Position numbers and translations under genes: made by a program. A stretch of DNA of 64,000 nt, taken from NCBI GenBank assembly GCA_934216615.1, contig CAKQCB010000001.1, positions 558,001 to 622,000 on the forward strand. Reading direction: 5' to 3'. Positions within the stretch are counted from its first letter, which is position 1. Every line of letters begins with the position of its first letter. This DNA comes from an uncultured Anaerolineae bacterium (GTDB lineage: Bacteria; Chloroflexota; Anaerolineae; Aggregatilineales; Phototrophicaceae). This document shows, in pieces, positions 27,194-36,080 of this stretch. The notes under the pieces were generated by a model. That model saw only the letters and a program-made list of their open reading frames with translations, ran no database searches and was not told the DNA's origin.

Positions 27194-27230
27194 TCATTCT
27201 CCTGACACGCCATTTTTAAGGGACATTGTA

Positions 27231-28904
27231 TTGACTACCGCATCCCCTGAAACTTCACCTAAAACACGCAGTATTGTCCAATCCACCATCATTGTCATCA
27301 TCGCTTTTGGTATTGCCAAAATCATCAGTCTTGCTCAAACTGTCATCATCGCCCGTGAGTTTGGCGTAGGTGTTGATTGGGATATGTACTTGATCGCCAA
27401 CCGCATCCCCGAAACCATCTTTAATTTGATCGGTGGGGGCGCGCTCGCGTTTGCTTTTATCCCTGTGTTTTCGGGTTTTCTCGCAAAAAATGATCGTGAT
27501 GGGGCATGGAAACTCGCCAGCCGTGTGATCAATACAGTTTTTAGTTTGACACTCCTCGCGAGCATCATTGCCTTTCTGTTTGCCCCTACACTGGTAGAAG
27601 GCCTTGTCGCGGTGGATTACCCGAACCGCGCCGAAGTGATCGTGCAAATTGTCGATATGATGCGCCTCTTGCTCCTCAGCACATTAATTTTTTCCATCAG
27701 CGGCATCTGTATGGGGATTTTACAGAGCTTCAATGATTTCTTACTGCCTGCCCTCGCGCCCATTTTATTTGATGTCGGTATCCTTTTTGGGGTGATCTAC
27801 CTCACAGATGGCTCTTTAGCGATGGGTGCAAGCTTCGTCGAAGGCCAAGCGACTGGCGGGTTTGGTATTAAAGGGGTCGCTATCGGTGCGGTATTGGGGG
27901 CATTATTACACTTAGGGATTCAAGTTCCCGGCTTAATAAAACGTAAAATCCGCTGGTATCCAACGTTGGGATGGAATGATCCCGACTTACGGCGTGTCGT
28001 CCGCTTGATGATCCCGCGCTTTTTAGATATTGGCTTATTATCATTTGTCACGCTCACCGTCACCAGTTATGCGACAGCACTCGGTGAAGGGGCGATCAGC
28101 GCGTTCGATTGGGGATGGCGCTTGATGCAAATTCCGGAAACGCTCATTGGAACGGCGATGGGCACGGTCATCTTCCCGACGTTAGCCGCCCTTTCCTCGT
28201 TAAATGATGTGAGCGGAAAACGTAACGCGATGTCCGGTGCGGTGCGGTTCATCTTAATTGGCACGATCCCATCCGCCATTGGGTTGATTTTATTGGGGAT
28301 TCCCCTACTCAGTTTATTAGAAGGTGGCGCCTTCGATGCCAGCGCTACCGAATTGATTTACAGTACCTTACGCTTCTTCGCCATCGGCATCATCGTGCAC
28401 TCGGTATTAGAGGTCATCAACCGCAGTTTTTATGCCGACAAAGATACGCTCACACCCCTTCTGGTGAGTGTGGGTGGCACCCTCGTCACATTGGGTACTT
28501 CGCTCTACTTTACAGGCTTGCTCACCGACCCTACCCCTGACGTGAGCAAAGTCGGCGGGCTGGCTTTAGGCAACACGCTTGGCATCACCTTTGAAGTCGC
28601 CGTTTTGATGTTCCTGTTGCGTGGGCGCTGGGGTGGTTTGAATGAAAACAGCATCGCAAAAACAGCGATCAAGACCTTGATTGCAGGGGTGGCGATGGGC
28701 GTCGTCATCGTGGTTTTGCAGTCGGTCTTCAACACAATCAGCCCGACCCCATCCACCACCATGACCCTCATTCAAATCGCAGTGCAAATGGGCGTCGGCA
28801 TCATCGTCTTTTTTGGTGTAACACTTTTATTACGTATGGAAGAAATCACAACGATCATCCAAATGATACGTCAGCGTATTTCTAAGCTCAGAAAGGCACC
28901 CTAA
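27231..28904 (+). CDS. murJ: Lipid II flippase MurJ/MviN-type
   Basis: A 557-residue MOP-superfamily protein with about fourteen transmembrane helices. Family features are AREFGVGVDWDMYLIANRIPE (first helices; the conserved Arg of the cavity), GGGALAFAFIPVF, the IPRFLDIG region of helix 7 and FFAIGIIVHSVLEVINRSFYA of helix 10. MurJ exports undecaprenyl-linked peptidoglycan precursor to the outside face, feeding SEDS polymerases. TTG start with AAGGGA 8 bp upstream. Its loops are longer than in E. coli MurJ. In actinobacteria the FhaA domain docks to MurJ; both genes occur in this window, but not in one operon. Confidence 0.87.
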   Translation: MTTASPETSPKTRSIVQSTIIVIIAFGIAKIISLAQTVIIAREFGVGVDWDMYLIANRIPETIFNLIGGGALAFAFIPVFSGFLAKNDRDGAWKLASRVINTVFSLTLLASIIAFLFAPTLVEGLVAVDYPNRAEVIVQIVDMMRLLLLSTLIFSISGICMGILQSFNDFLLPALAPILFDVGILFGVIYLTDGSLAMGASFVEGQATGGFGIKGVAIGAVLGALLHLGIQVPGLIKRKIRWYPTLGWNDPDLRRVVRLMIPRFLDIGLLSFVTLTVTSYATALGEGAISAFDWGWRLMQIPETLIGTAMGTVIFPTLAALSSLNDVSGKRNAMSGAVRFILIGTIPSAIGLILLGIPLLSLLEGGAFDASATELIYSTLRFFAIGIIVHSVLEVINRSFYADKDTLTPLLVSVGGTLVTLGTSLYFTGLLTDPTPDVSKVGGLALGNTLGITFEVAVLMFLLRGRWGGLNENSIAKTAIKTLIAGVAMGVVIVVLQSVFNTISPTPSTTMTLIQIAVQMGVGIIVFFGVTLLLRMEEITTIIQMIRQRISKLRKAP

Positions 28905-28905
28905 A

Positions 28906-29553
28906 ATGTCACTTCGCATTAAAATTTTGACATTAGGCATGGTTTCTACCAATGCGTACCTCATTGGCGATGACGAAACGAAAAAAGCCATTTTGATTGA
29001 CCCTGTAGATCAGGCGGACATCCTCTTTGATTCCGCAAAAAAAGAAGGCTGGGCGATAGAACTCATCCTCGCCACACATGCACATTTTGATCACGTGTTG
29101 GCGAGCAAAAAGATCAAGGAATTGACCCAAGCCCCTTTCTGGATTCATCAAGATGCTGCGAAAACACTCGCTCTCCTTCCGCAACGTGGGGTTCACTATA
29201 CGGGAACGCCGTTTCCCGAAGCGGCAGAACCAGATCAGTTTTTAACCACCGAAAGCGAAAAAATTGATGTGGGCAATATTCACCTAGAAACGCTGTACAC
29301 CCCCGGCCATGCGCACGGTCACATCGCGTTTTATATGCCCTCGCATAAAATTGTGTTTTCTGGGGACGCTCTGTTTGCAGGAAGCATCGGCAGAACCGAC
29401 CTTGAGGGCGGTAGTCTTGATGTGTTACTCAACTCCATCCAAACCAAACTGCTCACGCTAGAAGATGATGTGATCGTGCTGTCAGGGCATGGGGATCAAA
29501 CCACCATCGGGGAAGAACGCATCCATAATCCGTATTTACAAGAACTGCGATAG
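28906..29553 (+). CDS. Metallo-beta-lactamase-fold hydrolase, glyoxalase II-like
   Basis: A 215-residue MBL-fold protein. It has the metal-binding THAHFDH motif (about 56-62), TPGHAHGHIAFY with the next ligand histidine (about 130), FSGDALFAGSIGRTD and the final VLSGHGDQTTIGEE. The pattern is that of short glyoxalase II-type thiolesterases (YcbL-like). The physiological thiolester is unknown. The gene starts 1 bp after the stop of murJ and precedes a thioredoxin-fold gene by 8 bp, so they are probably co-transcribed. Confidence 0.85.
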   Translation: MSLRIKILTLGMVSTNAYLIGDDETKKAILIDPVDQADILFDSAKKEGWAIELILATHAHFDHVLASKKIKELTQAPFWIHQDAAKTLALLPQRGVHYTGTPFPEAAEPDQFLTTESEKIDVGNIHLETLYTPGHAHGHIAFYMPSHKIVFSGDALFAGSIGRTDLEGGSLDVLLNSIQTKLLTLEDDVIVLSGHGDQTTIGEERIHNPYLQELR

Positions 29554-29561
29554 ACGGGTTC

Positions 29562-30056
29562 ATGGCTGAATTCGCAAATCAATATTCGTTTGTCATCTTT
29601 AGTTGCGTAGCCATCATCGGCATCGCAATGTTGTTACGGATGCGCCGTGTAGACAAGCGGTTGAGCTTGGCGACGATGGTGATCCTGTTCGCATTCTTAG
29701 GAACGCTCAACCTAGCCCTGCGCACGGGGGGCAGTGATGTACACTCGTTGGAAGAAGCTGAGGCCGTACTCAACAATCAAACGCCGACGCTCATCCAGTT
29801 TTTTAGCAATTACTGCGCAGGTTGCATGGCGGAACGACCAGAATTTGACATGCTCATACGTAAGATTCAGGAGCTTTATCCCAACCAATATAATATCTTG
29901 CGAATTGATATTCATACTGCCTACGGACAAGTTTTACGAGAACGTTACGGTTTCAGCTTTTCGCCAGAATACATTCTTTTAACAGGTGACGGTGAAGAAA
30001 TTTGGCGTGGGCATTCTCGCCCCTCGTTAGAATTGATCGCTCAAGCCGCCGCCTAA
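29562..30056 (+). CDS. Membrane-tethered thioredoxin-fold protein
   Basis: A 164-residue protein with two N-terminal transmembrane helices (about 8-24 and 37-54) and a thioredoxin-like domain from residue 72: PTLIQFFSNYCAGCMAERPEF with a CxxC pair (CAGC), then LRIDIHTAYGQVLRERYGFSFSPEYILL with the cis-Pro position replaced by Ser-Pro. It is likely an extracytoplasmic disulfide reductase of the TlpA type, or an adaptor for c-type cytochromes; neither partner is present nearby. Probably co-transcribed with its neighbours. Confidence 0.8.
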   Translation: MAEFANQYSFVIFSCVAIIGIAMLLRMRRVDKRLSLATMVILFAFLGTLNLALRTGGSDVHSLEEAEAVLNNQTPTLIQFFSNYCAGCMAERPEFDMLIRKIQELYPNQYNILRIDIHTAYGQVLRERYGFSFSPEYILLTGDGEEIWRGHSRPSLELIAQAAA

Positions 30057-30077
30057 CATTCAATTTATCGGGGTAAG

Positions 30078-30992
30078 ATGCGCCATATTCTTTTGATTTT
30101 CCTAGACGGTATTGGGCTTGGCGAAGCGAGCACAGAAACCAACCCTTTCGCTGTCGCAGAAATGCCCATATTACAACAATTTACGAACGGTCAAGCGTGG
30201 TTAAAAAATTTACCGCGCATTGAAACTGATCATTCCTTATTCATTCCAACCGACCCGCGCATGGGGGTAGCAGGCCGTCCTCAAAGCGCCAGCGGGCAAG
30301 CCTCGATCTTGACTGGAATTAACGTCCCTGAACGGATTGGTGAGCATTACGGCCCGCGTCCCAACCCAGCGATTCGCGCCATCTTAGCGGAAGACAATTT
30401 TTTTAAGCAGGTGGTTAACCGTGGCATGACGGCATCCCTGCTCGAAGCCTATCCCCCCCAATTCCACAAAGTGATCGACAGCGGGAAGCGCCTGCGTTCC
30501 AGCTACCAACAAGCGCCTCATGAAGCGGGACTTCGGCTTTTTACAGAAGATGATTACAATGCCGGAAATGCCCTCTCGGTGGATTGGACAGGCGAAGGCT
30601 GGCGACGCGACTTAGGCTATACTGATTCCCCCGTCTACACACCCGAAGAAGCGGGGCGCAAGATGGTTGAGCTTTCACGCCAGTATCATTTTGCGTTCTT
30701 TCCGAATTGGGCGACCGATATGATCGGGCATCGTGGCAGTGTCGCCGATGGCGTGAAGATGCTCGAAACCTTTGACGGAGTCATGGCAGGCGCGTTGAGC
30801 CTCTGGGATATGGACGAAGGACTCATCATCATCACGAGTGATCACGGCAACTTGGAAGATTTAAGCCACACGAAACATACTGAAAATGACGTCCCAACCT
30901 TAATCATTGGGAACGGCAAGCACCTCTTTCGTGACCTTCACACCCTTGCAGATATCACCCCGCTTATGGCGCAGTATCTCTTTGCTTCGTAA
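30078..30992 (+). CDS. Alkaline-phosphatase-superfamily metalloenzyme (phosphopentomutase/iPGM-like)
   Basis: A 304-residue protein of the alkaline phosphatase/iPGM superfamily. It begins with LIFLDGIGLGE (metal-binding Asp10). SASGQASILTG near residue 72 supplies the Ser/Thr nucleophile, MIGHRGSV a ligand region, and SDHGNLEDLSHTKHTENDVP (about 257-276) Asp, His and His metal ligands. Members include phosphoglycerate mutases, phosphopentomutases and phosphatases; this shorter form lacks the inserted phosphoglycerate domain of iPGM. Function is therefore left general. Confidence 0.78.
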   Translation: MRHILLIFLDGIGLGEASTETNPFAVAEMPILQQFTNGQAWLKNLPRIETDHSLFIPTDPRMGVAGRPQSASGQASILTGINVPERIGEHYGPRPNPAIRAILAEDNFFKQVVNRGMTASLLEAYPPQFHKVIDSGKRLRSSYQQAPHEAGLRLFTEDDYNAGNALSVDWTGEGWRRDLGYTDSPVYTPEEAGRKMVELSRQYHFAFFPNWATDMIGHRGSVADGVKMLETFDGVMAGALSLWDMDEGLIIITSDHGNLEDLSHTKHTENDVPTLIIGNGKHLFRDLHTLADITPLMAQYLFAS

Positions 30993-31055
30993 GATGCGGC
31001 ATTGATATCCGTCAAGGATATTAGGTCTATTCAATTACCCAGCAAGGAATTTTAT

Positions 31056-31553
31056 ATGGTTGACCCACAAGCCATGCGCGCTACCCTACGGTATTGGGCG
31101 AGCGGCGTATCGGTCGTTACAACTGCTGTCGGTGACCGTCTCGCAGGAATGACGGTGAGCGCGTTCAATTCTCTTTCTCTCGACCCTCCCATGATCCTTG
31201 TGTGTCTGAGCAAAGATTCTCACACCGCCCAATTTGTGATGGACACAAAAAAATTTGGGGTGTCCTTCTTGGGCGATCATCAAGCCCATTTATCGGATCG
31301 TTTTGCAGGTCGCATCGCGTCTATTGATCATGAAAACCGTTTTACAGGTGTGCCTATCCACACGGCCGTTACGGGTGCGCCTATTTTGAGCGAAGCAGTA
31401 GGATGGATGGACTGCGAAGTGAGTCAAGCATACGACGGTGCCACTCACTGGATCGTCACGGGGCGTGTGTTGGCAGCGGGACAAACCCAAGCCGAACCCT
31501 CCCCACTTGTATATTTTGATCGCCACTATAGAACGTTAAGCACACTCGAATAG
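31056..31553 (+). CDS. Flavin reductase-like domain protein
   Basis: A 165-residue FMN-binding split-barrel protein of the flavin reductase (HpaC/NTAB) family: MRATLRYWASGVSVVTT start, AGMTVSAFNSLSLDPPMILVCLSKDS (flavin contacts) and DCEVSQAYDGATHWIVTGRV end. These proteins reduce free FMN/FAD with NAD(P)H for partner monooxygenases, or act on their own. An in-frame TTG lies 54 bp upstream, but the ATG at 31056 with AAGGA upstream gives the family's usual N-terminus. No oxygenase partner is in the window. Confidence 0.86.
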   Translation: MVDPQAMRATLRYWASGVSVVTTAVGDRLAGMTVSAFNSLSLDPPMILVCLSKDSHTAQFVMDTKKFGVSFLGDHQAHLSDRFAGRIASIDHENRFTGVPIHTAVTGAPILSEAVGWMDCEVSQAYDGATHWIVTGRVLAAGQTQAEPSPLVYFDRHYRTLSTLE

Positions 31554-31567
31554 AAGGATGCCCTTGC

Positions 31568-31948
31568 ATGTCAAACTGGAATGAGGAACAGCTCACCACC
31601 ATAGGAAATGCCGACGAGCTTGAAATTTCGTCCCAAAGCTCGGATGGCACTTTCACTAAATATATTCCGATTTGGGTTGTGCGTGTGGGCGACAATATCT
31701 ACGTGCGCTCGGTGCATGGCACGACGTCAGGTTGGTATTCGGCAACCCAAGTGCAGCATCAAGGACAAATAAAAGTCCCCAATCTGGAAGCGCCAGTCAC
31801 CTTTGTGAATGTTTCGATGGATGACACAGACCACGATCAAATTGATACGGTCTACCAAACGAAATACAGTGGCTATCCTAAAATTTGGGTGGACCCTACC
31901 TTCACACCTGTAGCGCGCGGGGCGACGCTCAAACTGATCCCTCGTTAG
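31568..31948 (+). CDS. DUF2255 family protein
   Basis: A 126-residue protein matching DUF2255: MSNWNEEQLTTIGNADELEI start, IPIWVVRVGDNIYVRS and a conserved GWYSATQVQHQGQIKV block. The family has a split-barrel-like fold related to pyridoxamine-phosphate-oxidase-type proteins and no demonstrated function that I know of. It lies 14 bp after the flavin reductase-like gene, so a shared role with flavin or F420 is a guess. A strong hairpin follows. Confidence 0.78.
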   Translation: MSNWNEEQLTTIGNADELEISSQSSDGTFTKYIPIWVVRVGDNIYVRSVHGTTSGWYSATQVQHQGQIKVPNLEAPVTFVNVSMDDTDHDQIDTVYQTKYSGYPKIWVDPTFTPVARGATLKLIPR

Positions 31949-31951
31949 TCT

Positions 31952-32008
31952 GAACCCTATATGAATGACGTGTTGAGCAAAAAAGCATCCATTCATATAG
32001 GGTTCTTA
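31952..32008 (+). terminator. Long perfect hairpin after the DUF2255 gene
   Basis: GAACCCTATATGAATG (31952-31967) is perfectly complementary to CATTCATATAGGGTTC (31990-32005) with a 22-base loop containing AAAAAA. The downstream T-run is weak (TTACT). Likely terminator ending the murJ-to-DUF2255 group. Confidence 0.75.
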
Positions 32009-32030
32009 CTCTGTCACATTCCCTAGTGCC

Positions 32031-32059
32031 TTGACTCAACATGACCCTCATCGTACAAT
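32031..32059 (+). promoter_or_regulatory. Promoter of ffh
   Basis: TTGACT (32031-32036), a 17-bp spacer and TACAAT (32054-32059). The ffh ATG is at 32095. Near-consensus sigma70-type elements with ideal spacing. Confidence 0.8.
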
Positions 32060-32094
32060 GAGCGACGCAAATTGCATTGGATAACACACCCTAA

Positions 32095-33429
32095 ATGTTT
32101 GAACAATTGACAAACCGACTCCAAGGTGTCTTTGATGGCTTGGGGGGTATCGGTAAATTAAGCGAACAAGATGTAGACAAAGTGATGCGTGAAGTGCGTA
32201 TGGCACTTCTTGAAGCAGACGTTGCTTTGCCAGTTGTGAAAGACTTTATTGGCCGCGTCAAAGAAAAAGCCGTCGGTCAAGATGTTTTACGCAGCATGAA
32301 ACCCGGACAGATGGTCGTCAAAATTGTTCACGAAGAACTTTTAGAAACCCTCGGCGAACCCGGGCGTTTGAACTTTGCAACCAGTCAAAAACCGCATGTC
32401 ATCATGTTGGTGGGGTTACAAGGCTCTGGTAAAACGACAACGGCGGCAAAACTTGCCGTGTCTCTGCGTCGTGATGGTCGCCAACCGTTCCTTGTTGCGG
32501 CAGATACTTACCGCCCCGCAGCAGTTCAGCAGTTGGTCACTTTAGCGAAGCAGGTCAGCATCCCCTACTATGAAGAAGGGGTCAGCGCCAAACCGCAGGA
32601 CATCGTCCAACGCGGTGTGCAAAAAGCAAAAGAAGCAAGTGCTGCTGTCGTCATTTTGGATACCGCAGGTCGGTTACAAATTGATGACACGTTGATGAAT
32701 GAGCTTGAAGAAATCAAACGGCGGACGAACCCAGCAGAAATTCTGTTGGTTGCCGACGCGATGACGGGTCAAGAAGCGGTCAATATTGCTGACGGCTTCA
32801 ACAAACGACTCGGCATCACAGGGTTGATTTTGACAAAAGTCGATGGTGATGCACGGGGTGGCGCCGCGCTTTCAATGCGCGCGGTCACGGGCGTGCCGAT
32901 CAAATTCCTCGGTACGAGCGAAAAGATTGACGGTTTTGAAGTTTTCCATCCAGACCGTCTCGCACAGCGTATTCTCGGCATGGGTGACGTGCTCACCTTG
33001 ATCGAAAAAGCGCAAGAAGAATTTGATGAACAAGAGGCGCTCAAGCTCCAAAAGAAGATGCTTGAGAACCAATTCACCTTACAAGATTTCTTAGATCAAC
33101 TGAAAAAAATCCGTCGGATGGGGTCGATCACCAGTTTACTCGGCATGGTGCCGGGCTTAAGCCAGTTGAAAAACCAAATCAACGAACAAGATGCAGAAAA
33201 GCGTATGAGCCGTGTCGAAGCGATCATTAATTCGATGTCTGCGGCTGAACGCAAAAACCCTAAAATCCTCAACGCCAGCCGCAAAAAACGTATTGCTGCG
33301 GGAAGTGGCGTCGAAGTGAGAGACGTGAACGAAGTTCTCAAGCAGTTTGCAGACATGCAAACCATGATGAGTCAGGTTCGTAATGGCCGTATGCCCGGAA
33401 TGCCCGGGGGCTTTCGACCAAGGCGCTAG
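32095..33429 (+). CDS. ffh: Signal recognition particle protein
   Basis: A 444-residue SRP54 GTPase, which binds 4.5S RNA and signal sequences at the ribosome and docks with FtsY. The N domain has EVRMALLEADVALPVV. The G domain has GLQGSGKTTTAAKLA (about 102-116), DTAGR (about 188-192) and TKVDGDARGG (about 245-254). The Met-rich M domain (about 320-444) includes RRMGSITSLLGMVPG and the RNA-binding GSGVEVRDVNEVLKQF. It ends in a Gly/Met/Pro/Arg tail. The length is standard. Confidence 0.97.
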   Translation: MFEQLTNRLQGVFDGLGGIGKLSEQDVDKVMREVRMALLEADVALPVVKDFIGRVKEKAVGQDVLRSMKPGQMVVKIVHEELLETLGEPGRLNFATSQKPHVIMLVGLQGSGKTTTAAKLAVSLRRDGRQPFLVAADTYRPAAVQQLVTLAKQVSIPYYEEGVSAKPQDIVQRGVQKAKEASAAVVILDTAGRLQIDDTLMNELEEIKRRTNPAEILLVADAMTGQEAVNIADGFNKRLGITGLILTKVDGDARGGAALSMRAVTGVPIKFLGTSEKIDGFEVFHPDRLAQRILGMGDVLTLIEKAQEEFDEQEALKLQKKMLENQFTLQDFLDQLKKIRRMGSITSLLGMVPGLSQLKNQINEQDAEKRMSRVEAIINSMSAAERKNPKILNASRKKRIAAGSGVEVRDVNEVLKQFADMQTMMSQVRNGRMPGMPGGFRPRR

Positions 33430-33548
33430 ACCGGAGCGACTCTACGCCCCGCCTCTACCGCAACTGAGTTACGTGTAGTTTTCCGTGCCAGTGGCTTCCC
33501 GTTTAATTTCAAACGCATGGAAGCGCAAATTTAAGGAGCAAGTATCAA

Positions 33549-33923
33549 ATGGTTCGTCTTCGTTTTCGCCGTGTAGGTCTTAAGGGTCAACCTTCATATC
33601 GTATTGTTGTCACTGACCAACGCAACCAACGTGATGGTAGCTTTATTGAAATCATCGGCCATCACAACCCCCGTACCCAACCTTCTACCGATGTGATCAA
33701 TGAAGCTCGTGCGCTCTATTGGTTAAGTGTTGGTGCTCAACCCACCGATGCAGTTCGCCAACTCTTGAAGCGTACAGGCACACTGGAACGCTATGAACGC
33801 GTGCGCAAGGGTGAAAGCATTGAAGCTGTCGCAGCCGATGCACCAGCAGCCGATGTCAGCCCACGTACCCGCTACGATTCACCCGAAGAAGGCAAAGGCA
33901 CTTTCAAGCCCAAAGCCAGCTAA
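33549..33923 (+). CDS. rpsP: 30S ribosomal protein S16
   Basis: A 124-residue S16, somewhat longer than the usual 80-90 residues because of a C-terminal acidic-to-basic tail (about 88-124). The core MVRLRFRRVGLKGQPSYRIVVTD is diagnostic, with RDGSFIEIIGHHNPR following. S16 binds the 5' domain of 16S rRNA. Shine-Dalgarno AAGGAG 8 bp before the ATG. It begins the ribosome-maturation group rpsP-khpA-rimM. Confidence 0.95.
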   Translation: MVRLRFRRVGLKGQPSYRIVVTDQRNQRDGSFIEIIGHHNPRTQPSTDVINEARALYWLSVGAQPTDAVRQLLKRTGTLERYERVRKGESIEAVAADAPAADVSPRTRYDSPEEGKGTFKPKAS

Positions 33924-34015
33924 TTTTGTCTATCATAACGTCATGAGGGTAACGCAGTTTGCGAAAGTCTTATGATGCATTGATGTGACAATCGTTGAAT
34001 GGATAAGTAAGGATG

Positions 34016-34053
34016 AATTTGGGGCGGTTGATCTTCACCGCCTCAAATTTTCC
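34016..34053 (+). terminator. Hairpin between rpsP and khpA
   Basis: AATTTGGGGCGGT (34016-34028) pairs with ACCGCCTCAAATT (34037-34049) with one G-U pair, followed by TTCC. It would attenuate read-through from rpsP to khpA-rimM. Confidence 0.72.
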
Positions 34054-34082
34054 TTATAAACTACAATCGGAACGTAAAAGAT

Positions 34083-34337
34083 ATGGCAGCTCAAAATTCA
34101 AATTCTTTAGAAAGTTTAATTGAATACGTCGCGAAGAGCTTGGTGGATGACCCCACTCAAGTTAAAGTGCGTCGCCGCGATACCAATAACTCTGTGATCT
34201 ATGAGCTTCATGTTGCTACAGCAGATACAGGGCGCATCATTGGTAAAGGTGGGCGTGTCGCTAATGCGCTACGTGCATTACTGCGCGTCGATGAAAATGA
34301 CCCTAAAGGCAAACGTATTATTTTGAAGATTGTTTAA
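34083..34337 (+). CDS. khpA: KH-domain RNA-binding protein KhpA
   Basis: An 84-residue single KH domain protein with the canonical GRIIGKGGRVANALRALL helix-GxxG-helix (about 57-74). KhpA, often with KhpB, binds many RNAs and affects division and translation in Gram-positive bacteria. It sits between rpsP and rimM as in many phyla, and its TAATG junction overlaps the rimM start by one base, so the pair is translationally coupled. Confidence 0.93.
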   Translation: MAAQNSNSLESLIEYVAKSLVDDPTQVKVRRRDTNNSVIYELHVATADTGRIIGKGGRVANALRALLRVDENDPKGKRIILKIV

Positions 34338-34894
34338 TGACAAACCAACCGAAGTCTTCAGAAGACCGTCCAAAATACCTACTTCTTGGCGAAATTTTAC
34401 GTCCACATGGCATTCGCGGTGAAGTTAGAATGCGTGTGTTGACGGACTATCCCGAACGCATTGGCGAACTGGAAACCGTCTATTTAGGGCGTCATGAAAA
34501 CGACCCTGACCCCAAACCCTACACTGTCGATTCAATGCGGATGCACCAGCAGTATGTGTTGTTGAAACTCAATGGCATTGAAGACCGCACCATCGCTGAG
34601 CGTCTGCGCCAACTGATCGTCATGGTGGACATTCAACATGCGGTGCCGTTGGAAGAAGGCGAGTTTTATCTGTTTGAACTCATCGGCCTCACGGTAAAAA
34701 CTGAAGACGGGGAAACCCTCGGTGAGTTGGTTGAAGTCTTAGAAACAGGCGCAAATGATGTTTATATCATCGCTAGCCCTGAATATGGTGAGGTGTTACT
34801 GCCTGCCATTGAAAGCACCATCATCAAAACCGATGTTGCAAATAATGAGATGATTGTGCGAATCCCTGAAGGTTTAATTCCAAATAAGCCCTAA
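34337..34894 (+). CDS. rimM: 16S rRNA processing protein RimM
   Basis: A 185-residue RimM with an N-terminal barrel (LLLGEILRPHGIRGEVRM, about 15-32) and a PRC-barrel C-terminal domain (FYLFELIGLTVKTEDGETLGEL). RimM binds S19 and helps maturation of the 30S head. It is translationally coupled to khpA. The usual downstream trmD and rplS genes are absent; dprA follows instead. Confidence 0.94.
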   Translation: MTNQPKSSEDRPKYLLLGEILRPHGIRGEVRMRVLTDYPERIGELETVYLGRHENDPDPKPYTVDSMRMHQQYVLLKLNGIEDRTIAERLRQLIVMVDIQHAVPLEEGEFYLFELIGLTVKTEDGETLGELVEVLETGANDVYIIASPEYGEVLLPAIESTIIKTDVANNEMIVRIPEGLIPNKP

Positions 34895-34920
34895 CTGGTT
34901 CATTCCAGCACGGCTTATTT
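34882..34920 (+). terminator. Hairpin spanning the rimM stop
   Basis: AAATAAGCC (34882-34890) pairs with GGCTTATTT (34912-34920), and inside the loop CTGG pairs with CCAG. The stem includes the rimM stop codon. Weak U-run; probable attenuator before dprA. Confidence 0.5.
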
Positions 34921-34935
34921 AACCATCATAACTGT

Positions 34936-36030
34936 ATGAGCCAACACAAATACTGGCTAGGGTTTAGCCTCATTCCCGAAATCGGCCCTCGACGGCTTCA
35001 ACGTTTAAGAGAGTCCTTTGACGATTTAGGTGAGGCTTGGCATGCACCTGAAACGAAACTCCGTTCCACTGGCCTAGAACCCCGCATCGTTTCTAATTTA
35101 ATTCAACAGCGCGCTAAAATTGATCTGACAACGGAAATGAGCCGAATTTCAAAAGTCGGTGCACGGCTCATCACCTTAGATGACAGCAGTTATCCTCCAT
35201 TTTTACGCGAAACCTCATCCCCGCCGATTGTGTTATACGTCAAAGGGGATTTTCCCGACCCGCTCAACCGCACGCTGGCCGTTGTTGGTACGCGAAAAGC
35301 CACGCAATACGGCAAAGATATCGCTTTTCAGTTTAGTCGTGATCTAGCCTATCATAATGTGGTGATTGTCAGTGGCTTGGCGCAAGGGATCGATATCGAA
35401 GCGCATAAAGGCGCGCTGGATGGCGGTGGTTATACCATCGCGGTATTAGGCTGTGGGATCGACCGTGTCTACCCCTACGAAAATCAAAAGTATGCGTCCG
35501 CCATTATTAAACAAGGCGCGCTCATTTCTGAATTTCCAATTGGCTCACGGCCAGACCGACATCATTTCCCCCGTAGAAATCGTATTATTAGCGGAATGTC
35601 ATTAGGTGTGTTAATCGTAGAAGCGCCTATCAACAGCGGTGCGCTGATCACTGCCGAAATTGCTACCGAACAAGGCAGAGATGTATTCGCGATTCCGGGG
35701 AATATTTTTCAAGCGACAAGTCATGGCCCCAATCGTCTGATTCAAGACGGGGCGAAAGCCATCACCAATGTAGAGGATATTTTAGAAGAACTCAACATTG
35801 TTTACGAAGGGGTTGAAAGACGACAGCAAACCGAAAGCATCGCCCCGACAACCGAAGTGGAATCCAGCATCTTGCGTCATATGACTGTCGATCCCATTCA
35901 CATTGATGATCTGGTACGCTTAAGTGGTTTACCGGTCGCGTTAGTTTCAAGTACGTTGACGATCTTAGAATTAAAAGGACTTGTGAGAGCCTTTAGTCAA
36001 ATGCAGTATGGTTTAGTGAACAAAATTTGA
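34936..36030 (+). CDS. dprA: DNA-processing protein DprA
   Basis: A 364-residue DprA/Smf protein that loads RecA on incoming single-stranded DNA in natural transformation. There is an N-terminal helix-hairpin-helix/SAM-like region (LIPEIGPRRLQRLRE), the Rossmann-like core with VVGTRKATQYG, VSGLAQGIDIEAHKGAL, LGCGIDRVYPYEN and FPRRNRIISGMS (about 205-216), and a C-terminal winged-helix domain (about 305-364). Full length. It follows rimM by 41 bp and precedes manC. Confidence 0.95.
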   Translation: MSQHKYWLGFSLIPEIGPRRLQRLRESFDDLGEAWHAPETKLRSTGLEPRIVSNLIQQRAKIDLTTEMSRISKVGARLITLDDSSYPPFLRETSSPPIVLYVKGDFPDPLNRTLAVVGTRKATQYGKDIAFQFSRDLAYHNVVIVSGLAQGIDIEAHKGALDGGGYTIAVLGCGIDRVYPYENQKYASAIIKQGALISEFPIGSRPDRHHFPRRNRIISGMSLGVLIVEAPINSGALITAEIATEQGRDVFAIPGNIFQATSHGPNRLIQDGAKAITNVEDILEELNIVYEGVERRQQTESIAPTTEVESSILRHMTVDPIHIDDLVRLSGLPVALVSSTLTILELKGLVRAFSQMQYGLVNKI

Positions 36031-36080
36031 ACATGATTCGATACTTCATCAGTTAGAGAGATGGAAAGGACAAGTCAAAA

